A stretch of 64,000 bases of DNA, taken from the NCBI GenBank assembly GCA_964412505.1, contig CAYPOM010000007.1, forward strand, positions 7,646-71,645. The letters run 5' to 3'. Origin of the DNA: CAYLKK01 sp964412505 (GTDB lineage: Bacteria; Pseudomonadota; Alphaproteobacteria; UBA3830; CAYLKK01). The translations under genes were made by a program, and so were the position numbers. Below are positions 53,752-62,170 of this stretch, piece after piece. Within the stretch, counting starts at the first letter, position 1. Every line of letters starts with the position of its first letter. A model generated the notes under the pieces. The model made no database searches and was not told where the DNA came from. It saw nothing but the letters and a program-made list of their open reading frames with translations.

Positions 53752-55539
53752 ATGCAAATGAGAATTATTATTTTATGCGCATTGTGCAGCTTCATCTATG
53801 CTGCAGAAAGTTACGGCGGAAACTTTTTCAGTTCGTACAAGCAGCAATCTACTGCAAATACAGGGAATGCAGCGTCTGGTGTCACTAGCGGAGGAAGTAA
53901 GGTGCTCGGAGCTCTTGGTGCTATAAGCTCTATCGGAGCCGGCATTACTGCTGCAGCTACTCAGTTTGGTAGTATTGATGAAAGTCTAGAAATAACAAAT
54001 TTAGCTTTAAAAAATACAGCATTTGGAAATCTCGTAAATGCAAATCCGCAATTTAAAATGTGGCTGACATCTCACCCACAATTTTTAAATGCTTTGAAAG
54101 CCAATCCTGGGCTTATTAATGCGCTTGTGCAGAGCCCGCAGTTGCTAAGCTCTGTTATGACAAGTCCTGCTTTAGAACAATACCTGCAAAATAACCCTGG
54201 ACAAGCACAAGCTCTTGCTGTAAATACAGCATTAATCGAAATGTTTCAATCTAATCAAACGCTCGCAACTCAAATACTTAGCAGCCCAGAACTTTTAGAA
54301 GTCCTGAACACAAATCCAGGAATTGTTCCTCAACTCAAAAACAATTCTACACTTGTTAGTACATTAATTAGCAATCCTCCGTTAATTCAAGCGCTTAAGA
54401 CAAGTCCCGCTCTTCTAAATTCATTGGCTAGCAATCCACAACTTATTCAAGTTTTAAGTACAAATCAAACTTTAGTAAGCGCAATATCAGGTAATCCAAG
54501 CTTGGTGACTATTCTAACGAGTTCGCCGGCACTTATTCAAGGTATTAGCACAAATCCTGAACTTGGAAACGTGATAGCCCAAGATCCATCTCTTGCAAAC
54601 GTGTACAAAAATAATGTTAACTTGCAAAGTCAATTCAATCAATATCCGAATTTATTGACTCAAATAAAAAATAACCCTCAATTGGCGCAGCAATTAGCTC
54701 AAAATCCAGGAATGGCGGCTGTGATGTCAAACTCAGCTGTAGGTGGAGCGATAGGTCTAGCTTCTACCGCAAATATGGTTGGAAATATGCTCGGATTGAA
54801 TACTGGGAACAACATGATGGGCGCAGGTATGAGTCCTATGGGCAACGGTAACATGATGGGCGGAGGTATGAGTCCTATGGGCAACGGTAACATGAATATG
54901 ATGAACAATAACGGTATGCACGGAGGCGCACAATACGGAGCCGATGACGGATACGGTTATAGCTCAAGTGAAAATAGTAGATCTCGATACGATAGCGCGT
55001 ATGATGACAAAGATGACGAAAGATCATCTGGAAAACGTCGATCCCAAAAAAGAAATAAACATGATAATGACGACTTAGATGAAGATGGTGATACCGAATA
55101 TTTAAGCAAACATAATTGGAGGAAATCGGATAATTCAGGATATAATAGTAGCAATGGAGCGAGCAAATCATATAGCTCTAATAGAGGAAATGTAAAGCAC
55201 AATGTCTTAAGACGATATGATAACTCGAATAATGCATATAGCAACGGATACAAAGATCAACAATATGATGATTCATATTACACGCAAACTGCGAACAGTA
55301 GAGTGTTTGAGAACAGAAGAGGCAATTCCCTTAACAAAAACATTCACAAAAATCGAACAAAAGCACGGAAAACTAGCAGAACAAACCAATCTAATCGATT
55401 TGCTATTACGAAGATTTTACCAAAGCCAAAAACAGTGAAGAAATACTATGTGCCAAATAATTATGGCCACCAAACAAAAAATGTAAAACTATCTAATGTT
55501 TCTAGAGCAAAATGCGCATGCAGATTAGTGTGCGAATAA
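53752..55539 (+). CDS. Exported protein with long decapeptide-repeat array
   Basis: 595 residues, no family recognised. Signal peptide MQMRIIILCALCSFIYAA; a Gly/Ser/Ala-rich stretch to about residue 72; then about 24 uninterrupted 10-residue repeats (89-328) of the form [P/T/Q].L[L/I]..L..[N/S]; a Met/Gly/Asn-rich segment (about 345-390) with a tandem 39-bp duplication; and a long low-complexity charged tail (about 400-595), basic at the end with several Tyr, Arg and Asn. The N-P spaced repeats resemble STI1-type segments of eukaryotic ubiquilins in local pattern (N-P, L..L), but that is only analogy. The product is probably secreted or surface-bound. It starts at ATG 53752 with a GGAT weak ribosome-binding site. 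Divergent from rpsB, convergent with yidC. Confidence 0.7.
   Translation: MQMRIIILCALCSFIYAAESYGGNFFSSYKQQSTANTGNAASGVTSGGSKVLGALGAISSIGAGITAAATQFGSIDESLEITNLALKNTAFGNLVNANPQFKMWLTSHPQFLNALKANPGLINALVQSPQLLSSVMTSPALEQYLQNNPGQAQALAVNTALIEMFQSNQTLATQILSSPELLEVLNTNPGIVPQLKNNSTLVSTLISNPPLIQALKTSPALLNSLASNPQLIQVLSTNQTLVSAISGNPSLVTILTSSPALIQGISTNPELGNVIAQDPSLANVYKNNVNLQSQFNQYPNLLTQIKNNPQLAQQLAQNPGMAAVMSNSAVGGAIGLASTANMVGNMLGLNTGNNMMGAGMSPMGNGNMMGGGMSPMGNGNMNMMNNNGMHGGAQYGADDGYGYSSSENSRSRYDSAYDDKDDERSSGKRRSQKRNKHDNDDLDEDGDTEYLSKHNWRKSDNSGYNSSNGASKSYSSNRGNVKHNVLRRYDNSNNAYSNGYKDQQYDDSYYTQTANSRVFENRRGNSLNKNIHKNRTKARKTSRTNQSNRFAITKILPKPKTVKKYYVPNNYGHQTKNVKLSNVSRAKCACRLVCE
54016..54735 (+). repeat. About 24 tandem decapeptide repeats (30-bp period)
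   Basis: From residue 89 to 328 every tenth position starts a new unit with no insertion or deletion. Examples: PQFLNALKAN, PGLINALVQS, PALLNSLASN, PQLIQVLSTN, PQLAQQLAQN. The first position is Pro in most units; Leu or Ile sits at positions 3, 4 and 7, and Asn or Ser at 10. Units diverge in sequence although the period is perfect, so the spacing is under selection. Confidence 0.9.
54814..54891 (+). repeat. Tandem 39-bp duplication
   Basis: Two adjacent copies (54814-54852, 54853-54891) differing at one base, encoding MMG[A/G]GMSPMGNGN twice. The near identity points to a recent slippage event in the Met/Gly segment. Confidence 0.9.
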
Positions 55540-55545
55540 TATATA

Positions 55546-55575
55546 GGACCAGTAACTCGCTCAAATTACTGGCCT
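55546..55575. terminator. Hairpin between convergent genes
   Basis: GG-A-CCAGTAA (55546-55555) pairs with TTACTGGCC (55566-55574), a 9-bp stem with one bulged A and a 10-base loop, with T-rich sequence after it. It ends the decapeptide-repeat gene and probably yidC from the other side. Confidence 0.6.
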
Positions 55576-55593
55576 TTATATTTGCGTAATTAA

Positions 55594-57288
55594 TTAGATA
55601 ACGAGTTGTTTCTTTCTAGACTTCTCGTCTAGCCTTGTTATTGCATATTGCTGAGCTATTCCCAAAATATTACTCCACGTCCAGTATATGACCAAACCAG
55701 CAGGTAATGATGCGAACATAAACATAAACATAATTGGCATTACAATTGTCATCATTTTTGCTTGAGTTTGATCTCCAACCTGAGGTGATATTTTTTGTTG
55801 AATATACATAGATAGTCCCATTAAAATAGGCCAAATTCCTATGGAGAGAAAACCCGGTAAATCGATTGGGAGTAAACCAAATAGATTTAGAATGTATGCG
55901 CTATCTGGCATTGATAAATCATGTATCCATCCTATAAATGGAGCATGCCTCATATCTATTGATATATATAAAACTTTATACAACGCAAACAGAATTGGCG
56001 ACTGCAATAAAGCAGGAAGACATCCTCCAGCCGGATTGATTTTTTCTTTTTTATATAACGTTGATATCTCTTGCCCTAGTCTTACCTTGTCATCTTTGTA
56101 TAGCTCTTGTAGGCGTTTTATTCTTGGCTGAAAGTCTTTTAGTCTATTCATTGATCTATAAGACTTGTTTGCTAATGGAAACAGTATTAACTTCAATAAA
56201 ACTGTTAATAATATTATTCCAAAGCCCATATTTCCGATTAAATCACTTGTAAATGAAAGCAGATAAAGAAGTGGCTTTGTTAGAATATATAAATAGCCAA
56301 AATCTATAGCTAGATCTAGATTTTTTACTGCTAGCTTTTTCTCATAGTAATCTAATATTTTTATATCTTTTGCCCCTACAAAAATATCATGAGACACTTC
56401 TACAGTTCTGTCTGTGGAAAGCTCAATAGCATCGTTGGTAACGTCTAGACAATAACTTCCGTCTGCATTTTTTGTATATCTAGACACTATATGCTTGTTT
56501 TGCATAGGAATGACAGACACAAGCCAGTATTTGTCAGAAATTCCGCACCATCCGCCCTGAGAGTCTATAGATATATCTTTTTCTTCGTCTATTTTATCGT
56601 ATCCGATTTCTTGTAGTTTATTTCCAAGAAAGCCTATTGGGCCAGAATAAAACGACCAATTGTTTTCTCTCTCAGATGATTTGACATAACGCTTAAATAT
56701 AATATGCGGACAAATTTTAGCCTTACTCGCAATAGTGTTTGCGACTTCTTGCTTTACGCTAATTACATATTTATCATCGATATAGTACGTAAGTTTAAAT
56801 ACTACACCTGCACCGTTGTCCCATGACATAGAAACTGGAGTTTGTGGAGTCAAATCACAATTAGAATCAACTCGCCAAATTGTATCTTTTGTAGGCAAAG
56901 CAATAGATTGATCCTGTGAATCCCAGTGACAATAAACAGCATACTCTGTGCCATCATCGTTATTTAATACTTGCACGTTAGCTGAGTCATCAGATAATGT
57001 ATCTTTGTATTTCTTTAGTGTCGCTGAGTATATTCTAGCTCCTTTTGAGGATATACATCCAGACAAAAGCGGAGAGTTAAATTTTATGATTTTCTCTATT
57101 TCTGAATCAACAACTTGTTTGTTCGCTTTTGATATATGTGTAGTTTTGTTATGCGAAGTAACTTGCTCAACTTGTTTGTGACTCTGAACGAACTCGTGAT
57201 TACCATAAAAATGATCGTAACCAAGAAGAATCAATATGGTACAAATAAACCATACTAAATAATTTTTTGTATTGTCTTCTCTATTCAT
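55594..57288 (-). CDS. yidC: Membrane protein insertase YidC
   Basis: Inserts inner-membrane proteins alone or with SecYEG. In 564 residues: N-terminal helix (YLVWFICTILILLGYDHF), a periplasmic beta domain of about 280 residues, then the conserved five-helix core: MGFGIILLTVLLKLILFPL with the hydrophilic-groove Lys/Arg region following, NPAGGCLPALLQSPILFALY, PILMGLSMYIQQ, and PAGLVIYWTWSNILGIAQQY. The C-terminus is short and basic. The usual partners rnpA and rpmH are not adjacent; a TlpA-like gene precedes it. Confidence 0.97.
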   Translation of the reverse strand: MNREDNTKNYLVWFICTILILLGYDHFYGNHEFVQSHKQVEQVTSHNKTTHISKANKQVVDSEIEKIIKFNSPLLSGCISSKGARIYSATLKKYKDTLSDDSANVQVLNNDDGTEYAVYCHWDSQDQSIALPTKDTIWRVDSNCDLTPQTPVSMSWDNGAGVVFKLTYYIDDKYVISVKQEVANTIASKAKICPHIIFKRYVKSSERENNWSFYSGPIGFLGNKLQEIGYDKIDEEKDISIDSQGGWCGISDKYWLVSVIPMQNKHIVSRYTKNADGSYCLDVTNDAIELSTDRTVEVSHDIFVGAKDIKILDYYEKKLAVKNLDLAIDFGYLYILTKPLLYLLSFTSDLIGNMGFGIILLTVLLKLILFPLANKSYRSMNRLKDFQPRIKRLQELYKDDKVRLGQEISTLYKKEKINPAGGCLPALLQSPILFALYKVLYISIDMRHAPFIGWIHDLSMPDSAYILNLFGLLPIDLPGFLSIGIWPILMGLSMYIQQKISPQVGDQTQAKMMTIVMPIMFMFMFASLPAGLVIYWTWSNILGIAQQYAITRLDEKSRKKQLVI

Positions 57289-57331
57289 TTAACTCTCTTC
57301 ACTATTAAATATCTAAACAAAACATGTAATT

Positions 57332-57889
57332 TTAACACGTTTTTTTCTCTAAGTCTTTCAAGAATTGCAAGAACTCTTTGCCATCGTAATTTGCATGACC
57401 AGAATAACGGAAAACTTGTTTCCCCGTTTTGTCAAACACAATACATGTTGGAACGCAGTTTAGTGCTGGTAATTGCGATTGAGGTATAGCCTTAAAAACT
57501 TTAAATGACTTAATATCAGAATTAGTATAATGTGTTTGTATATCATTTATATTATCATTTCCTACTATTATGCTAACTATTTCTATGTTTTTTTCATTAA
57601 TTAGCTTATCTTTGCATCGCTCTAATTTTTTTAAGATTGCTGGACAACAATTACACCAAGTGTTAGTTAACATTACAACTGTAACCTTACCATTCCCATT
57701 GATTTTATGATGGTTGCCATCCTTGTCTGTTAAGTCAAAGCAAAAATTAATTGTATCTTCAGAAAAATCCTTACTTGAAGAAAATGGGACTTTTATATCT
57801 CTACTGCCAGTATGGTTCATAGTGCTTTCAGCAAAACTATGAGCAATCAATAAAACACAAAATGCAAAAACATATATCAATCGAGTCAT
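57332..57889 (-). CDS. TlpA/ResA-like periplasmic thioredoxin
   Basis: 185 residues. The signal peptide MTRLIYVFAFCVLLIAHSFA may instead act as a membrane anchor. The thioredoxin fold has the redox site Cys79-Asn-Cys-Cys82 in NTWCNCCPAIL and the cis-proline loop in NCVPTCIVFDKTGK. TlpA-like proteins reduce disulfides in the periplasm, often for cytochrome maturation. The three cysteines in the site (C-N-C-C) are uncommon, since an extra Cys81 lies between the pair. Two further cysteines occur in the cis-Pro segment, and one is the last residue. A specific partner is not visible. Placed just upstream of yidC (43 bases). Confidence 0.8.
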   Translation of the reverse strand: MTRLIYVFAFCVLLIAHSFAESTMNHTGSRDIKVPFSSSKDFSEDTINFCFDLTDKDGNHHKINGNGKVTVVMLTNTWCNCCPAILKKLERCKDKLINEKNIEIVSIIVGNDNINDIQTHYTNSDIKSFKVFKAIPQSQLPALNCVPTCIVFDKTGKQVFRYSGHANYDGKEFLQFLKDLEKKTC

Positions 57890-57937
57890 TTTTACTATAT
57901 CCTAATACCTACATTACATATGATATGGTGTTTGATA

Positions 57938-58066
57938 ATGAATTTCCACATTTTTTTTTACATTCTGTTAATTTCTGTACTATTAAGTTCGTGCGGGAAG
58001 CGTTGTAAATTAGAGCCCGACGTTCCTGATACTTTTCCAAATACATATCCATACGAAGAACAGTAA
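57938..58066 (+). CDS. Small LptM/YifL-like lipoprotein
   Basis: A 42-residue frame. Product: hydrophobic signal of about 15 residues, lipobox L-S-S-C with the acylated Cys19 followed by GKRCKLEP, then a proline-rich tail ending FPNTYPYEEQ. This Cys-Gly-Lys..LEP followed by FP..YP is the pattern of the tiny outer-membrane lipoproteins of the YifL/LptM type that help LptD mature or sit before lysA in alphaproteobacteria. Here the cysteine count is two (Cys19, Cys23), and lysA is not next door; tRNA genes follow. It has a weak ribosome-binding site. The assignment rests on the pattern, which is specific for a short protein. Confidence 0.7.
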   Translation: MNFHIFFYILLISVLLSSCGKRCKLEPDVPDTFPNTYPYEEQ

Positions 58067-58075
58067 GATTTTTAG

Positions 58076-58104
58076 TTGACATCATATTGATCTTTGTATA
58101 TCAT
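58076..58104 (+). promoter_or_regulatory. Promoter of the tRNA pair
   Basis: TTGACA (58076-58081), 17-base spacer, TATCAT (58099-58104). Transcription would start near 58111, about 8 bases before tRNA-Gly. Confidence 0.65.
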
Positions 58105-58118
58105 TCAATATGTGAGTT

Positions 58119-58193
58119 GCGGGTGTAGCTCAGCGGTAGAGCACAACCTTGCCAAGGTTGGGGTCGAGGGTTCAATCCCCTTCGCCCGCTCCA
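58119..58193 (+). tRNA. tRNA-Gly (anticodon GCC)
   Basis: 75 bases with all four arms: acceptor GCGGGTG pairs with CGCCCGC (one G-T pair), D arm GCTCAGCGGTAGAGC, anticodon stem ACCTT/AAGGT with anticodon GCC, T arm with GGTTCAATCCC, discriminator T and encoded CCA. Confidence 0.97.
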
Positions 58194-58207
58194 TGTTATG
58201 ATGTTTG

Positions 58208-58283
58208 GTCCCCGTCGTCTAGAGGCCTAGGACACCGCCCTTTCACGGCGGCAACACGAGTTCGAATCTCGTCGGGGACGCCA
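58208..58283 (+). tRNA. tRNA-Glu (anticodon TTC)
   Basis: 76 bases: acceptor GTCCCCG/CGGGGAC, D arm GTCTAGAGGCCTAGGAC, anticodon stem CCGCC/GGCGG with loop CTTTCAC (anticodon TTC), T arm GAGTTCGAATCTC, discriminator G and encoded CCA. It follows tRNA-Gly by 14 bases and is probably cotranscribed. Confidence 0.97.
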
Positions 58284-58374
58284 ATCTGAAATTTCAACAA
58301 AAATTAGCGATTTGGATGCGTTATGATATCCCTTATAATTCGTTTTTTATAAAGAATATTGTGTGAAATAAGCA

Positions 58375-59139
58375 TTATATTGCGAAATCTTTTCGAATTC
58401 TTATAAAAGTTTTATTAAACTGCTCATCATGAACATTGTTTGCATATGGAACTATGTAATCATAAAATATATGCTGTCTTGATTCACCAGTTGCATACTC
58501 TGATATTAATGATTCTATTGTGCTTTTGTTTAATTCTTTAGATTCATTCGTGTAATGAATTGATAGCCTGCTATCTAAAAATTTTATTACAAAAATCATT
58601 ATTTCACTTATACTTTTGTAATATTTATCTTTTTGGCGATTAATTAAATATTCAAAAATTTCAAGCGAATAAGTCACAATTTCAGCAGAAAATAAAAAGC
58701 ATGGAGAAAAAAGCATACTAAGAAGCGCTTCACTGTTTGCTGGTATTGTCTTATCGCTAAACACGATTTTAAGATTCTCTTTTATAGTACTCTTCATGCA
58801 CGAAATGTTTATTGAACTTAAAATCTTTGCTATATATTGAATGTCATCGTGTTCTAGTTTATTTTTTATAAAAAATTTGAATATTTTATTAATAATCACT
58901 TTCTGTTTTTTTATGCACAAGTTAGATAATGATTCAATATGGAATTTAGCTTCGTGTAGTTTATATTCATCTTCGAGAGATAAATTTTTCTTTCTGCTAA
59001 GCTTTAAATAATTATCTAAGTAATACTCTACATTATTTCTAGCATCTTCTTTGACATTACATCTTACGGCTGTTCCTCCCGCTATACATTGAACTGTTGT
59101 AAGAGCTATTACAACAGAAACCATGAATAGTTTGTTCAT
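58375..59139 (-). CDS. Exported hypothetical protein
   Basis: 254 residues with signal peptide MNKLFMVSVVIALTTVQCIA and a helical, Lys/Ile/Ser-rich mature part. No domain is recognised. The start has a perfect AGGAGG 7 bases upstream. It is the last gene of the run patatin - ABC permease - ABC ATPase and begins 17 bases after the ATPase stop, so it may be coupled to that system. In TrpXYZ-type systems the periplasmic binding protein would be encoded here, but the sequence shows no such fold. Role unknown. Confidence 0.6.
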   Translation of the reverse strand: MNKLFMVSVVIALTTVQCIAGGTAVRCNVKEDARNNVEYYLDNYLKLSRKKNLSLEDEYKLHEAKFHIESLSNLCIKKQKVIINKIFKFFIKNKLEHDDIQYIAKILSSINISCMKSTIKENLKIVFSDKTIPANSEALLSMLFSPCFLFSAEIVTYSLEIFEYLINRQKDKYYKSISEIMIFVIKFLDSRLSIHYTNESKELNKSTIESLISEYATGESRQHIFYDYIVPYANNVHDEQFNKTFIRIRKDFAI

Positions 59140-59156
59140 TTACAACCTCCTGTATT

Positions 59157-59903
59157 TTAGTTTAAATGTGCCGCGAAATCAAAATTCTTTCTCTCTTCTC
59201 CGCTAACATCTGCCAAAATTTTGCCCCCACTCATTAACAGAGTTCTCGTAAAAAAATCAAATTCTACGTTTTTATTTTCAATTACAGCAATTACAGATAC
59301 TTTGAAATCATCTGCTATACTTTTTAGTGTTGTCCACAACCTTTCAGATATATCATTTTTCAGTCCGTACGTAAATTCATCTACAAGTATAATTCTCATA
59401 GGTCTCACAACTGCCATCATTAGAGCAAGCGCTTGCTTATTTTCATGTGTAATTGTGCTAACAGGACGAAACAAAAGACTTTTTAGATCTAAGAAATCAT
59501 ATTTTTCCATATATTCATTTACTACTGAGATTAGTTTATTACTAACAGCATTATTCCATACACTCATTTTTTTACCAGTTAACATTGATAACGCCAAATT
59601 CTCAATCACTGTAAGATTATTATGACATGTTGTATTGTGATTAGAAAATACAGTTGAAAATATTGCTGCCCGTTCGTTTGTTGTATAAAGTGTAATATCC
59701 TCATCGTTAAAAAATATTTTTCCGAAGCTAGGCTCTATATGCCCTGCAAGCACTCGAACTAACGAGCTCTTTCCACTGCCATTGTTTCCTAGAATACTAA
59801 TTTTTTCTTTTGGCTCTATCTTTAAATTTATACCTCTAATAGCCGTTCGTTCTAGCGGTTGACCTTTATCAAAAACTACAAACAAATCTTCTAGTCTTAT
59901 CAT
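59157..59903 (-). CDS. ABC transporter ATP-binding protein (TrpZ-like) with degenerate catalytic motifs
   Basis: 248 residues with the overall ABC fold: Walker A GNNGSGKSS (39-47) and Walker B IILVDEFT (Asp175-Glu176) are intact. Other motifs have decayed. The Q-loop glutamine is Ser87 (VFSNHN), the signature SGGQ position reads THEN (152-155) before KQALAL, and the H-loop histidine is Glu209 (VIENKN). The rest aligns with TrpXYZ/CD3073-type ATPases of the ABC_sub_bind group. ATP binding may be kept while hydrolysis is impaired, or the transporter is decaying with an open frame. It follows the permease by 30 bases and has AGGAGC before the ATG. Confidence 0.75.
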   Translation of the reverse strand: MIRLEDLFVVFDKGQPLERTAIRGINLKIEPKEKISILGNNGSGKSSLVRVLAGHIEPSFGKIFFNDEDITLYTTNERAAIFSTVFSNHNTTCHNNLTVIENLALSMLTGKKMSVWNNAVSNKLISVVNEYMEKYDFLDLKSLLFRPVSTITHENKQALALMMAVVRPMRIILVDEFTYGLKNDISERLWTTLKSIADDFKVSVIAVIENKNVEFDFFTRTLLMSGGKILADVSGEERKNFDFAAHLN

Positions 59904-59933
59904 AATAATTCAGCTCCTGAAAATGACGTATTA

Positions 59934-60809
59934 CTATTTGTAATATATACTCTTCATACCCCAAAAATAATCATTGCTATTTTGCCCGACAATCCGTTTT
60001 TCTGCAAAATGAATAACAATTAACACGATAGAAAATATTGAACTTATTGACTCTATTGATATAGGTACACTAAGTACATTGTGCAACATGCATATTACTA
60101 TGTAGTACGCTATCCCAATAATAATTGCATAAATAAACTCATAATAAACATTATATTTTATTGTTTGAGTAATTCTTCTTTCTGCAGCTAAAATTATTAC
60201 AGTTCCAAACAAAAACACGCTAATCCCATTGAATGGAACTGAATTAACAGATATCATCCCAGCAATAGCACCAGCTAATGCTATAAAGATATTTGAGATA
60301 CTTAATCCGATCAAAGATAGCACTTGCCTATTTATTGCAAATGTATTTGAAAATGTTGTACTCCCGCCTATTGCCCTAACTTGCAATCCAAACTCTGATA
60401 CTATGAATTTATAGAATAGCGCTATAGATGAAACGCATACAATAAATGTTATAGCTTTATATACAGTATGTATCTGCTCTGAAACTATCTCTTTTAGATC
60501 TAGCATATCTACTATAACAAATACTATTGCACTAGACATTATACCACTTAATATTTTAGGAATATGAAAGTTAATATGACTGAATGAAGTTATACAACCT
60601 AAAATAGCCCCACAAACTATAGGAACAAAAATTGCCAATATAGGCCGTCCACTATTTGCTAAATGTATACAAACACTACTTCCTAACACGAAACTCCCGC
60701 AAGACGTTAAGTCAAAAAACTTCAATATTTTCAATGATATGAACATACCGCATGCTAATAACGCGCCTATAATACCATTCATTATCAAAGATGAGCATAT
60801 ATCTAGCAT
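59934..60809 (-). CDS. ABC transporter permease (TrpY-like, ABC_sub_bind type)
   Basis: 291 residues, about eight hydrophobic segments. It carries the family cue LQVRAIGGSTTFSN, followed by IGLSISNIFIALAGAIAGM, seen in permeases of the TrpXYZ (CD3073) group that import aromatic or related amino acids. The start has AGGAGAG 8 bases upstream. It is partnered with the degenerate ATPase downstream. The periplasmic binding protein (TrpX) is not adjacent. Substrate is inferred from family only. Confidence 0.75.
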   Translation of the reverse strand: MLDICSSLIMNGIIGALLACGMFISLKILKFFDLTSCGSFVLGSSVCIHLANSGRPILAIFVPIVCGAILGCITSFSHINFHIPKILSGIMSSAIVFVIVDMLDLKEIVSEQIHTVYKAITFIVCVSSIALFYKFIVSEFGLQVRAIGGSTTFSNTFAINRQVLSLIGLSISNIFIALAGAIAGMISVNSVPFNGISVFLFGTVIILAAERRITQTIKYNVYYEFIYAIIIGIAYYIVICMLHNVLSVPISIESISSIFSIVLIVIHFAEKRIVGQNSNDYFWGMKSIYYK

Positions 60810-60881
60810 TTTCTTCTCTCCTGAAGATAAAAAATAGTATTGCCCAATCTAAACATTAGAAAGGGCAAACATACATAATGT

Positions 60882-61937
60882 TTAGCAGAACTCTTCAGCA
60901 ACATCAAAAGTTGTCTTATGCCCTATGTGTTTATAGTTCTCAGCTATCCACTTATCAGCTGTTTTTCTACCTTCTGTGAATAAATATTCGAAGAACTTGG
61001 CATCTGTGTTCAATTTAGACGACCAACCTAAATCTTGGAATGTCCCTTCGTTTTCGATTAAGTGCATATGTAAGCGTTTTACCTTTTTAGGATCAAGCAA
61101 TCCGCTGTCTATCAATTTTGTAATATAAGCTAGAGATCTCATCTCTCTCATAATAGAAGTATTGTTCGTGATTTCGTTCAACCTATCTCCGATTTCTGAT
61201 GGAGTTATCGGCAATCTATTCCTATGTGTAGGATTCAACTTCAAAATCATCATGTCGCTTGTCTTGCAGTTGTAAATTAATGGATAAATTAATGGGTTAC
61301 TAATAAATCCACCGTCCCAATAATATTCGTTATCAACCATAACAGCTTGATAAATTGTAGGAAGGCATGCTGATGCTAACAACGCTTCTGGCTTTAAATC
61401 TTTATTTGTAAAGACCTTGATTTTACCAGTATAAACGTGAGTTGCAGATATAAAAATCTGAACATCTTTAAATTTATTTAATTCATCAAATTTAAACAGT
61501 TTCTCTACCATATCCTTTAATGGGTTTGTACCTAATGGATTAAACTGATATGGAGACAAAAACTTTGTCATAAGATCGAACCCGACAAAGCCTGGAGAAT
61601 TATGCAATGTCCACTTATGCATTAATATGTCCAATAGACCAGGTTTAAAGATACTATTTTTACCGGCTTCTGCCATAGATTCCCAGAATGTCCTTAATAA
61701 TCTGCGTGCACCTTCATTTCCGCCTTCCATAATACCTTGAGCTACGCAAACAGCATTCATACCTCCAGCGCTAGTCCCAGACACACCTTCGATAATTAGG
61801 TCTTTTTCTTCTAACAACCTATCTAAAACACCCCATGTAAATGCTCCGTGAGCACCGCCACCTTGCATTGCAATAGCAATTCTCTTTTTCCCATCATTTA
61901 TCTTTTCTGTAGGTTCATTGATAACCATATCTTTCAT
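60882..61937 (-). CDS. Patatin-like phospholipase
   Basis: 351 residues. The patatin fold markers are in order: oxyanion hole QGGGAHGAF (about 26-33), nucleophile elbow GTSAG with Ser56, and the catalytic Asp in YWDGGFISN (about 207). No signal peptide, so it stays in the cytoplasm or leaves by a non-Sec route. Patatin-like phospholipases are common virulence or host-entry enzymes in rickettsial bacteria (A2 or acyl hydrolase activity), but some have housekeeping roles. I chose ATG 61937 (8 bases after AAGGAGTG); an in-frame GTG at 61946 overlaps that site. The permease gene begins 72 bases further downstream. Confidence 0.9.
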   Translation of the reverse strand: MKDMVINEPTEKINDGKKRIAIAMQGGGAHGAFTWGVLDRLLEEKDLIIEGVSGTSAGGMNAVCVAQGIMEGGNEGARRLLRTFWESMAEAGKNSIFKPGLLDILMHKWTLHNSPGFVGFDLMTKFLSPYQFNPLGTNPLKDMVEKLFKFDELNKFKDVQIFISATHVYTGKIKVFTNKDLKPEALLASACLPTIYQAVMVDNEYYWDGGFISNPLIYPLIYNCKTSDMMILKLNPTHRNRLPITPSEIGDRLNEITNNTSIMREMRSLAYITKLIDSGLLDPKKVKRLHMHLIENEGTFQDLGWSSKLNTDAKFFEYLFTEGRKTADKWIAENYKHIGHKTTFDVAEEFC

Positions 61938-62126
61938 TGCGTACACTCCTTAATAATAAATCTTATTAGATAAAACTAACAATTGCCATTTTATTACAAT
62001 AAAATTAAGAAACAATTAAACCTTAATATACGTTGCTTGATATGTTTTGCGTTTTTTCAGAGGTAGATTTTAAATTTGTCTTTTTTACACAACAACCATA
62101 AAAATGATAATTTTTTATAAAAATAA

Positions 62127-62155
62127 AGCCATCTTCACAAATTACGAAGATGGCT
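62127..62155 (-). terminator. Rho-independent terminator after the LRR protein gene
   Basis: AGCCATCTTC and its exact complement make a 10-bp stem with a 9-base loop, followed on the minus strand by TTTATTTTTAT. It begins 16 bases after the stop of the gene at 62171. The rest of 61938-62126 is AT-rich and holds nothing else I can identify. Confidence 0.85.
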
Positions 62156-62170
62156 CATTAATAACTTACC

